14,794 nt of DNA from JBDTMT01 sp033764095 (GTDB taxonomy: Bacteria; Desulfobacterota; Binatia; HRBIN30; CADEER01). Below are positions 1-6,665 of the stretch, piece after piece. Numbering within the stretch: the stretch's first letter is position 1; every line of letters starts with the position of its first letter. The stretch is from contig JANRJF010000481.1 of assembly GCA_033764095.1 (NCBI GenBank), forward strand, positions 1 through 14,794, given 5' to 3'. Under the pieces are notes generated by a model. The model worked only from the letters and a program-made list of their open reading frames with translations, was not told the origin of the DNA and ran no database searches. A program made the translations under genes and the position numbers.

Positions 1-224
1 CAGAGGCCCAGGCGGTCGGCCTACTGCCGTTCAGCACTTCCCCGTGGTCGATTCCACGCCGCGCCAGTTGTGCAGGACAATACTGTAGGAAGCCGAGCAC
101 GTACCCGATCGATTTCGGGGTGTCAACGCGGCCCGGCCCGCCGGTCACCTGTCGCGAATTGCCTCCCGCCGGAGAGATTCTTCGCCGGTTCCAGCGATAA
201 GCCATAGGCCATCAGCCATAAGCT
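1..224. other. Non-coding stretch downstream of folE
   Basis: No convincing gene lies here. Forward frame 1 is open from the window edge to about position 207, but its translation resembles no family I know and has no visible start, so I do not call it. A weak inverted repeat (CCCGA/TCGGG, 104-119, 6-base loop) is visible. The right end carries the short GCCATA repeat described separately. The stretch may be the tail of a neighbouring unit lying outside the window. Confidence 0.4.
198..223. repeat. Degenerate AGCCATA short direct repeat
   Basis: AGCCATA occurs at 200-206 and again at 214-220, separated by the related GGCCATC, giving a 7-base periodic tract next to the folE terminator hairpin. 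It is intergenic and does not code. Its style (reiterated short GCC-AT words) resembles the CAGCT-rich tract at 6407-6441. Both look like small slippage-generated or dispersed intergenic repeats; the function is unknown. Confidence 0.55.
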
Positions 225-251
225 CGGCATTGCGCCGCAGGCGCAATGCCG
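225..251 (-). terminator. Perfect hairpin directly after folE
   Basis: CGGCATTGCGCC (225-236) is exactly complementary to GGCGCAATGCCG (240-251) with a three-base loop. The hairpin begins one base beyond the folE stop codon. This very stable 12-bp stem is placed as an intrinsic terminator for the minus-strand kinase-folE unit. There is no clean T-run after it (the minus strand continues AGCTTATGG), so it may instead stabilise the mRNA 3' end or be a dispersed palindrome. Confidence 0.6.
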
Positions 252-252
252 C

Positions 253-822
253 TCAGCGATGCAGGCCGTTGGCGACCAGGCTCATGAACTCCTGGCGGGT
301 CTCCTGGCGGGAGCGGAAGGTGCCGAGCATGGTGCTGGTGACCACCACCGAGTTCTGCTTCTCGACGCCGCGCATGCGCATGCACAGGTGCTCGGCCTGC
401 AGCACGACGCCGACGCCCTGCGGATTGAGCTCTTCCATCAGGGTATTGGCGATCTGCGTGGTCATGCGTTCCTGCACCTGCAAGCGGCGGGCGTAGACCT
501 CGACCAGCCGCGACAGCTTGCTGATGCCGACGATCTTGGTGGTCGGGATGTAGGCCACGTGCGCCTTGCCGAAGAACGGCAGCATGTGGTGCTCGCAGAG
601 CGAGAAATAATCGAGGTCCTTGAGCACGATCATCTCCGAGTAGTCCTCGGTGAAGAGCGCGCCGTTGATCACCGACTTGGGATCTTCGTCGTAGCCCTTG
701 GTGAGGAAGCGCAGGGCGCGGGCGACCCGATCGGGCGTCTTGAGCAGACCTTCGCGCTTGGGATCCTCGCCCAACTCGGCGAGCATGCCGGAGACGTGAG
801 CCGTCAATGAATCGCTATTCAT
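253..822 (-). CDS. folE: GTP cyclohydrolase I (FolE)
   Basis: Converts GTP to 7,8-dihydroneopterin triphosphate plus formate in the cytoplasm. This is the first step of folate synthesis and also supplies the queuosine/7-deazaguanine route. The 189-aa protein matches the usual bacterial type IA length. Visible hallmarks are the zinc and catalytic motif CEHH (C76, catalytic H78, H79), the third zinc ligand C147 in AEHLCM, and the conserved SKLSRLVE and ERMTTQIA segments that build the toroidal oligomer. The ATG at 822 has an AGGA-like element about 9 bases upstream. It lies 57 bases after the kinase gene on the same strand and is probably co-transcribed with it. A stable hairpin follows the stop. 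Recognition is firm; queE about 2.3 kb away uses a product derived from the same intermediate. Confidence 0.97.
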   Translation of the reverse strand: MNSDSLTAHVSGMLAELGEDPKREGLLKTPDRVARALRFLTKGYDEDPKSVINGALFTEDYSEMIVLKDLDYFSLCEHHMLPFFGKAHVAYIPTTKIVGISKLSRLVEVYARRLQVQERMTTQIANTLMEELNPQGVGVVLQAEHLCMRMRGVEKQNSVVVTSTMLGTFRSRQETRQEFMSLVANGLHR

Positions 823-879
823 GGCGGCGATCCTACGCGCCGCGCGACGCTCGGCAAGAGGGCGCGACGATCAGGCCGA

Positions 880-1914
880 TCAGCGGCTGCGCCGCTCGAC
901 CGCCTTGACCTTCTGGTACTTGCGGTAGTCGTACCCGGTCGCCATCGCCATCAACATGGCTTCCATGCCGCCTTCCTTCTCGCGGCGCAGGATCAGCAGC
1001 CGCTCGTAGAAGTCCTGGAAGTCCTTGTTGGCGCGCTTGCGGTCGTCGACCGGGTTGAGGAAGAAGTCGCGCAGCCGGGTGACGGTGAAGCGGAAGGCCG
1101 AGAAGCGCAGCTCGTTGGGGAACGCGTCCCACTCCGCCAGCGACAGCGTGCGCAGCGTCTCGTACCCGGCGATCAGCGACTCGAACTTCTTCAGCGCGTA
1201 GCGGTTGCCCTCGAAGCACAGCGCATTCACCGCGGTGGCGAGGTCGAAGATGAACTTGCCGCGGCCGGCCGCTTCGAAGTCGAGCACCGCGACCACCTTG
1301 TCGCCCTTGATCATCACGTTGTCGGCGAAGACGTCGCCGTGGATGATGCCCTTGGGCAGCTTGTTCTCCAGGTAGTTCTGCAGGTACTCGAGCTCTTCGT
1401 CGAGCGTGCGGACGATCTTCTTCAGATAATGCGGCAGGCGCCCGCGCACCCCGGCGTAGATCTCGGCGACGCGGTCGAAGCTGAAGCGCGAATCGACGCC
1501 CTTCTTGTAGGCCTTGGTGATCAGGTGGAGGTCGGCCATGACGCGGCCGACGTTCTCCAGCTGCGCGGTGCTGATGTCGTCCGGATCGACCGCGTGCCCG
1601 TCGATGTGCCGATAGACGGACAGCTGCTTGCCACCCCAATCGCGGCAGTGACGGCCGCGCCGGTCGGCCAGCGCCGTCGGGCAGGGAAAGCCGTGCTTGC
1701 GCAGGAAGAGCAGCAGGTCGAGCTCGCGCTTGACCTCGATCTCGCTCTTCACCTCGTCGATCTTGACGATGAACTTGCCGCGCCCGGTCTCGAGCAGAAA
1801 GTGCGTGTTGACCGAACTTTCACGAACCGCCCGAACGCTCAGTACCTTGGGCAGCCCGTAGTCCGCCGCGAGGGCGTTCGCGTCCTTCTTCGTGACCTGG
1901 GTGTATGCCGCCAT
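880..1914 (-). CDS. Homoserine kinase type II-like phosphotransferase (APH fold)
   Basis: A 344-aa cytoplasmic small-molecule kinase of the aminoglycoside-phosphotransferase/choline-kinase superfamily. It is closest in feel to the ThrB type II homoserine kinases (COG2334), which phosphorylate homoserine for threonine synthesis. The N-lobe has SSVNTHFLLET (33-43) and a candidate ATP-binding lysine in FIVKI (K51). The C-lobe has the Brenner catalytic loop IHGDVFADN (191-199; D194 as base, N199 for metal) and the metal-binding DFE (212-214). The ATG at 1914 fits the family's N-terminus, though no strong Shine-Dalgarno is seen. A candidate promoter lies upstream, and folE follows 57 bases downstream. 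Related enzymes include SrkA/YihE and choline or methylthioribose kinases, so the substrate is inferred and no symbol is given. Confidence 0.82.
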   Translation of the reverse strand: MAAYTQVTKKDANALAADYGLPKVLSVRAVRESSVNTHFLLETGRGKFIVKIDEVKSEIEVKRELDLLLFLRKHGFPCPTALADRRGRHCRDWGGKQLSVYRHIDGHAVDPDDISTAQLENVGRVMADLHLITKAYKKGVDSRFSFDRVAEIYAGVRGRLPHYLKKIVRTLDEELEYLQNYLENKLPKGIIHGDVFADNVMIKGDKVVAVLDFEAAGRGKFIFDLATAVNALCFEGNRYALKKFESLIAGYETLRTLSLAEWDAFPNELRFSAFRFTVTRLRDFFLNPVDDRKRANKDFQDFYERLLILRREKEGGMEAMLMAMATGYDYRKYQKVKAVERRSR

Positions 1915-1989
1915 CCGTCACAGACCTAGCCCGGGATCCTGGGGCGATCCCGAACGCCGAAACCAAGTTTTTAGAACGAGATAACGTTC

Positions 1990-2019
1990 GGACTACATCA
2001 TCCGTGCCAAACCTGTCAA
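1990..2019 (-). promoter_or_regulatory. Candidate sigma70-like promoter for the kinase-folE unit
   Basis: On the minus strand a perfect TTGACA (2014-2019) is followed after 18 bases by TAGTCC (1990-1995), ahead of the kinase start at 1914. The -35 is ideal but the -10 is poor (only TA matches TATAAT), so the call rests mainly on the -35 and position. The dksA promoter in this window also pairs a perfect TTGACA with a TAGT-type -10, which is mildly supportive. Confidence 0.4.
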
Positions 2020-2060
2020 CGAGTTTCTCTCGGCTTGGGCCATTTCGTGACCACTTGCCG

Positions 2061-2098
2061 AAAAAATAGGCATGGATGCGATATCGCTTGGCGTGCCT
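2061..2098 (-). terminator. Candidate rho-independent terminator after the isocitrate dehydrogenase operon
   Basis: Read on the minus strand, AGGCACG (2098-2092) pairs with CATGCCT (2074-2068) in a 7-bp stem with one G-U pair. An A and six T's follow (2066-2061). The loop contains the self-complementary GCGATATCGC (2078-2087), which could extend the structure. It lies about 55 bases past the dehydrogenase stop. The T-run is the only one of this kind in the gap, and the position is right for ending the dksA-to-dehydrogenase transcript. Confidence 0.45.
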
Positions 2099-2119
2099 GT
2101 AGTTAGCCGGCGCCCAAAG

Positions 2120-2135
2120 CGGTCAGATATGACCG
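2120..2135. other. Perfect inverted repeat CGGTCA-GATA-TGACCG
   Basis: CGGTCA (2120-2125) and TGACCG (2130-2135) are exact inverted halves around a four-base spacer, 16 bases beyond the isocitrate dehydrogenase stop. No T-run follows on either strand, so it is a weak terminator candidate. It has the size and symmetry of a dimeric regulator site, but its place at the 3' end of one unit, about 100 bases upstream of the kinase promoter, leaves the role open. Confidence 0.4.
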
Positions 2136-2151
2136 AATACCGGTTCAGCGA

Positions 2152-3155
<1,004 letters not shown>

Positions 3156-3159
<4 letters not shown>

Positions 3160-3908
3160 TGGATGGCCAGTGCCTTGTGCGCCTGCGGCAGCAGGCGCAC
3201 GTCGGGATGCCGCTCGCGGGCGGCGCGGAAGAAGCGCGACAGGCCGGCGGCGTCGAGATCGATGCCGCCGTTCGGCGCGCTGATTGGCTGCAGGAACAGG
3301 CTCGCGCGCGGCGCCCGGTTGCGCGTCAGGTCGGCGGCGCGCTCGACCTCGGCGAGGTCGGTGCCGGCGTCGATCAGCACCTTGACGTAGGCCTTGTCGG
3401 CGGCGAGGTCGAGGAAGCGCGCGTGCGGCTCCCAGAAGGCCCGCTCGCCACTGTTCGACGGCAGCTTGATGTCCATGCTGACGACATCCACCACCGGCAG
3501 CACCTCGGCGAGCGGATCGGGCAGCATGCCGTTGGTCTCCAGCAGACGCGGACGCGGCAGGCGTGCGTCGGCGAGGAGCTCGGCGACGAAGGCGGCCTGC
3601 ATCAGTGGCTCGCCCCCGGTGACGGCGACGCCGTCGATCGGCTCGCCGTCGAGCAGCGGCAGCGCGGCGGCGAGCGCGGCGGCGGGACTGACCGGGTTCG
3701 GCAGTTCGCGGCTGCCGCCGTCGGCATCGTAGACGCGGAAGCTCGGCACGCGCTCCAGACTGTCGGGCGTATCGCAGTAGCGGCAGCGCAGGTTGCAGCC
3801 GGCCAGGCGGACAAACAGCTGGCGGCGCCCGGCGTGGATCCCCTCGCCCTGGAATGAGACGAAGATCTCGGAGAGAAAACCCTGCGCCACGATTGGCGTT
3901 TCTACCAA
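3156..3908 (-). CDS. queE: 7-carboxy-7-deazaguanine synthase (QueE, radical SAM)
   Basis: Radical-SAM enzyme that contracts 6-carboxy-tetrahydropterin to 7-carboxy-7-deazaguanine in preQ0/queuosine synthesis. The N-terminal substrate loop reads SFQGEG (18-23). The compact 4Fe-4S motif CNLRCRYC uses C38, C42 and C45, as in typical QueE. The SAM-binding TGGEP lies at 97-101, with ETNG (124-127) and SMDIKLPS (144-151) later in the barrel. The length of 250 aa is slightly above average for the family. The start is a TTG at 3908 with GAGG a few bases before it. An in-frame GTG 18 bases inside (3890) is an alternative that would still keep the domain. It lies 6 bases after the glycerate kinase stop and overlaps the dehydrogenase start by 4 bases. 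No queC, queD or queF is visible here. Confidence 0.93.
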
Positions 3909-3914
3909 AGCGCC

Positions 3915-5219
3915 TCAGGCCGAGGAACCCACCCGGACGGCGAGCTTGATATCCATGACGTTGGTGCCGGTCGGCCCGCAGCGCAGCAGGTCGTCGAGCG
4001 ACTCGAAGTAGGCGTAGGAGTCGTTGGCCACCAGCGCCGCCGCCGCGGACAGTCCGAGCGCCGCGGCGCGCGCCGCACTGTCGCCGTCGACGAACGCGCC
4101 GGCGGCGTCGGTCGGCCCGTCGATGCCGTCGGTGCCGGCGCTGAGCGCCGCGATCGGCTCGCCGGCAAGCCCCTCGCCGAGCGCAACGGCGAACTCCTGG
4201 TTGCGCCCGCCACGGCCGCCGCCGCGCACCACCACCGTCGTTTCGCCGCCAGCGATCGCGCACCAGCGGCCCTGGCGCGGCAGGCTGGCCAGATAGGCGC
4301 CCCAGCGCCGCGCCGCGGCGGCGCTGTCGCCGACGAGCGGCTCGGGGTCGACGATCGGCAGGTAGCCGAGCCGCGCCGCGGCCACCGCCGCCGCGTCGAG
4401 CGCCATGCGGTTGTTGCCGATCACCGCACTCGCCAGGCGGTCCGCCAGCGCTGCGTCCGGTTTCAAGGTCTCGGCAATCGCGCCGCCGGCCCCGCGTTCC
4501 AGCAGCGCGCGCACCGGAACCGGCACGCGTTCGCGCAACTGGTAGCGGTCGAGCACCGACAGGGCCTTGGCGAAGGTGGACGGATCAGGCACCGCGGGTC
4601 CGGAGCCGATGAGGCTGGGGTCGTCGCCGACGACGTCGGACAGCGCCAGCGTGAGGATGTCGCGCTCGCCGGCGCGCTGCGCCAGGCCACCCCCTTTTAC
4701 CGCCGAGAGGTGCTTGCGCACCGTGTTGAGCTCGGCGATCTCGGCGCCGCACGCCAGCAGCAGGCGGGTCACCGCCATCTTGTCCGCCAGATGCAGCGGC
4801 GAACGCGGCTGCACCAGCAGGCTGGAGGCGCCGCCGCTGATCAGGCAGAGCAGCGGCCAACCGGGCGGAATGTGCTCGAGGCTGTCGAGCAGCTCCACCC
4901 CGGCCTGCAGGCTGCGCTCATCCGGCACCGGATGGCTGCCGTACGAGATCCGAATCCGCTCGAGCGGAGGCGATCCTTCTCCCCTTCCCCCGCTGCGCGG
5001 GGGAAGGTCGGGATGGGGGCCCCCCGGCACGATCACCCGCCCCGCAAGTTGCCCGGTGCCGCGCGCCGCCTCGACACCGGCGGCCATGCGCGCCGCCGCC
5101 TTGCCGGCGCCGACGACGCCGAGGGCGCGGTCGAAGGGGCGGCCGAGCGTGCGCAGATGGCGCTCGACCAGGCGGGTCGGGTCGACGGCTGCAATCGCCG
5201 CCGAGAAGATCGACCGCAG
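3915..5219 (-). CDS. Glycerate 2-kinase, MOFRL family (start codon unclear)
   Basis: Phosphorylates D-glycerate to 2-phosphoglycerate, linking glyoxylate, serine or tartrate catabolism to glycolysis. The family two-domain layout is present: an N-terminal nucleotide-binding domain with LISGGASSLL, KHLSAVKGGGLA and VVGDDPSLIGSGP, then a C-terminal MOFRL domain with AGGETTVV, GGRNQEFAVAL and TDGIDGPTDAAGAF. The first in-frame ATG is at 5087, but family-like sequence (DLRSIFSAAIAAVDPTRLVE and GVVGAGKAAARM) continues upstream of it with no ATG, GTG or TTG. I extended to the CTG at 5219, giving 434 aa, a normal family length; this could instead be a non-canonical start or a 5' frameshift. A REP-like palindrome is inserted in frame at about 4968-5026. 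It sits between dksA and queE in one minus-strand unit. Confidence 0.85.
   Translation of the reverse strand: MRSIFSAAIAAVDPTRLVERHLRTLGRPFDRALGVVGAGKAAARMAAGVEAARGTGQLAGRVIVPGGPHPDLPPRSGGRGEGSPPLERIRISYGSHPVPDERSLQAGVELLDSLEHIPPGWPLLCLISGGASSLLVQPRSPLHLADKMAVTRLLLACGAEIAELNTVRKHLSAVKGGGLAQRAGERDILTLALSDVVGDDPSLIGSGPAVPDPSTFAKALSVLDRYQLRERVPVPVRALLERGAGGAIAETLKPDAALADRLASAVIGNNRMALDAAAVAAARLGYLPIVDPEPLVGDSAAAARRWGAYLASLPRQGRWCAIAGGETTVVVRGGGRGGRNQEFAVALGEGLAGEPIAALSAGTDGIDGPTDAAGAFVDGDSAARAAALGLSAAAALVANDSYAYFESLDDLLRCGPTGTNVMDIKLAVRVGSSA
4976..5026. repeat. REP-like palindromic element inside the glycerate kinase gene
   Basis: CCTTCCCCCGC (4983-4993) and GCGGGGGAAGG (4997-5007) form a perfect 11-bp stem with a TGC loop. 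A tail follows that reads TCGGGATGGGGGC. Related elements lie at 6532, 14114-14151 and 14199-14239, showing a dispersed family. Here the element is read on the minus strand as PHPDLPPRSGGRGEG within the kinase without breaking the frame. It falls where the family normally has a short variable loop before the conserved HPVPD segment. Confidence 0.85.
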
Positions 5220-5293
5220 ATCGCGGCGCGCCGCGCTGCCGGTCGGAGAAGGCCGGCGCGGCGTCGCCGCCGCGCCAGGATGGGAGGATCGAT

Positions 5294-5719
5294 TCAGGTG
5301 TTCTCTTCGTCGACGTCGGCCGACGAGAGGCGGCGGTAGGCGCGCTCGTCGTCGAAGCGGCGTTGCTGCTTCGCTTCCTTTTCGCGCTCCGCCTGGCAGC
5401 TGACGCAGAGCCGGCTGAACGGCATCGCCTCCAGGCGCCCCGGGGCGATCTCGGACTCGCAGCTCTCGCAGATGCCGTAGGAGCCCTCTTCGATGCGCTC
5501 CAGCGCTTCGTCGATCGCCTGCAGCTTCTCGCGCTCGCGATCATTGAGGATGAAGTTGATCTCGCGGTCGCGCTCCTCGCTGGCGAGATCGTAGGTGTCC
5601 ATCCCGTCGTCCTTGGCGCCCTCGCGGCCGTGCTTCAGATCCTCGTTGATCTCGCGCAGGATCTGCCGCTTCATATCTTGCAGCAGCTGCTTGGCGTTCT
5701 TCAGCGTTGTCTTGCGCAT
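5294..5719 (-). CDS. dksA: DksA/TraR-family transcription regulator
   Basis: Binds the RNA polymerase secondary channel and, with ppGpp in well-studied members, modulates initiation at stable-RNA and biosynthetic promoters. The 141-aa protein has a long N-terminal coiled-coil region (about 5-80). The tip motif DxxDxA needed for DksA activity is seen as DTYDLA (41-46). The C-terminal zinc finger uses C84, C87, C105 and C108 (CESC and CVSC). The frame is open upstream to 5806, but the ATG at 5719 has a strong AAGGAG just before it and the DksA-like MRKTTL start. A TTGACA promoter lies about 30-60 bases upstream. It heads the unit with glycerate kinase, queE and isocitrate dehydrogenase; whether it regulates them is not shown. 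Confidence 0.92.
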   Translation of the reverse strand: MRKTTLKNAKQLLQDMKRQILREINEDLKHGREGAKDDGMDTYDLASEERDREINFILNDREREKLQAIDEALERIEEGSYGICESCESEIAPGRLEAMPFSRLCVSCQAEREKEAKQQRRFDDERAYRRLSSADVDEENT

Positions 5720-5750
5720 TGGCTCCTTCCCGGGTGTTCGAGGGGGCCGG

Positions 5751-5779
5751 ACACTAGTCATGCCCCCGCGGAGTGTCAA
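5751..5779 (-). promoter_or_regulatory. Sigma70-like promoter of the dksA operon
   Basis: On the minus strand a perfect TTGACA (5774-5779) is spaced exactly 17 bases from TAGTGT (5751-5756), preceded by TGAC. The predicted transcript would start near 5744, giving a leader of roughly 25 bases that contains the strong AAGGAG of dksA. Spacing and -35 are ideal while the -10 is only partial. This is the best promoter in the window and sits in the divergent gap. Confidence 0.65.
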
Positions 5780-5814
5780 TGGAGAACTCCGCTGCCCAGG
5801 GTACAAGAAAACGA

Positions 5815-5843
5815 TTGCGAGAGAAGATGGTGCACAGTATACG
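5815..5843 (+). promoter_or_regulatory. Candidate forward promoter with T7-like core
   Basis: TTGCGA (5815-5820), 17 bases, then TATACG (5838-5843) is a plausible sigma70-type promoter for the gene at 5929. It is divergent from the dksA promoter. The -10 overlaps ATACGACTCA followed directly by TAGGG (5839-5853), which is the phage T7 class III promoter with three bases missing. Downstream, ATCCCC (5856-5861) and GGGGAT (5877-5882) can pair and are followed by T's, so a leader hairpin is possible. Each element is only partly consensus. Confidence 0.4.
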
Positions 5844-5928
5844 ACTCATAGGGCTATCCCCTGAACTTGGGCTGGTGGGGATTTTCGGAGCGGTGGGTCA
5901 CAGGGTCGGTGAGCCCGCTCGTACTCCG

Positions 5929-6402
5929 ATGAATCGACAGTCCAAACACCACAAGGCGCGTTCCGCCGTCGCTGCCAAGCTTGGATCGCTGGGCCTGGGC
6001 GTCGAAGATGTGCCCCGCACCAAGGGGTACGACCTGCTGGTGAACGGCGAGATCCGCGTCGCGTTGCGCGTCGCCTTCCCCGGCCGCTACGCCCACACCG
6101 TCACCGTCGGCGGCAAGCGGTACACGTACAACTACAAGAGCTGGAGCTTCAACTTCCATCGCCACGGCCGCTGGGATCGCAAGTACTGCGACGTCTTCGT
6201 CTGCATCGCCAAGAAGCGCAGCGGCAGCGACGAGGTCTTCGTCATCCCGGCCAGCGCAGTTTCCGGCCCGACCTTCAGCCTGCACGGTGCCGGCACCAAA
6301 CCGTACCGCGGCCGCTACGCCCCGTTCCGCGATCGCTGGACGGTGTTCACCGAGAGCGAGCTCCTGCAGGCCCCGCAGACCCCGCAGCCCGCCGTCGCGT
6401 AG
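5929..6402 (+). CDS. Uncharacterised 157-aa protein, possible degenerate PD-(D/E)XK fold
   Basis: I do not recognise a named family. The protein is basic at its N-terminus (MNRQSKHHKAR). A helix follows, then KGYDLLV (32-38), a strand VALRVAF (44-50), a Tyr/Trp-rich centre (YTYNYKSWSFNF), and then CDVFVCIA and EVFVIPASAVSG. That order resembles the PD-(D/E)XK nuclease-like core of group I intron or Holliday-type enzymes, with D35 as the acidic residue. The expected E/Q-x-K triad reads A45-L46-R47, so catalysis is doubtful. There is no signal peptide or membrane segment. The ATG at 5929 is chosen because residues encoded upstream (from 5773) overlap the dksA leader and promoters and look non-coding. 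It stands alone on the plus strand. Confidence 0.7.
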   Translation: MNRQSKHHKARSAVAAKLGSLGLGVEDVPRTKGYDLLVNGEIRVALRVAFPGRYAHTVTVGGKRYTYNYKSWSFNFHRHGRWDRKYCDVFVCIAKKRSGSDEVFVIPASAVSGPTFSLHGAGTKPYRGRYAPFRDRWTVFTESELLQAPQTPQPAVA

Positions 6403-6406
6403 CGGG

Positions 6407-6441
6407 TCAGCTGGCAGCTCTCGGCTGTCAGCTCTCAGCTC
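6407..6441. repeat. Tandem degenerate CAGCT tract
   Basis: The words TCAGCTGGCAGCTCTCGGC and TGTCAGCTCTCAGCTCC follow one another, giving five variants of a 7-base CAGCTST unit right after the stop of the 157-aa gene. It is non-coding and partly self-complementary because AGCT is a palindrome. It resembles the GCCATA tract near 198-223 in structure and position (3' flank of a gene). The function is unknown. Confidence 0.55.
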
Positions 6442-6531
6442 CATCCTCCGCACAGTCGGGGAGGTCGGAGCGGGATCACCGCTGCTTGCCCGCCCAACGG
6501 GCGGGAAGGACTTGCGCTGAATGGTTCCGCC

Positions 6532-6580
6532 CCTTCCCCCGCGCAGCGGGGGAAGGCCGCGCGGTCGGGCGGGTGGTCCC
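6532..6580. repeat. REP-like palindromic element, intergenic copy
   Basis: CCTTCCCCCGC (6532-6542) and GCGGGGGAAGG (6546-6556) form a perfect 11-bp stem with a GCA loop, the same core as the copy inside the glycerate kinase. The tail after the stem is diverged from the usual GGGATGGGGG. It lies in the 263-base gap between the convergent 157-aa gene and the large glycosyltransferase gene, where it could act as a bidirectional transcript-end hairpin. The rest of that gap holds nothing I can assign. Confidence 0.75.
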
Positions 6581-6665
6581 AGACCCGATTGCCGATGGCG
6601 TTGAAGGGAGCGCGCGAGATCCTGGCTGACTTCTGCTGCGAAGGGCGCGGCGGGCGCCGCGACCG

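Noticed and set aside
4918..5544. Minus-strand frame bridging dksA and glycerate kinase, considered as the missing kinase N-terminus
   Set aside because: Its translation is Arg/Pro-rich and matches neither family; family-like residues stay in the kinase frame up to about 5219, so no shift into this frame is supported.
5773..5928. N-terminal extension of the 157-aa protein
   Set aside because: It would run over the dksA promoter region and the forward promoter, has no ribosome site, and its residues look unlike the rest of the protein.
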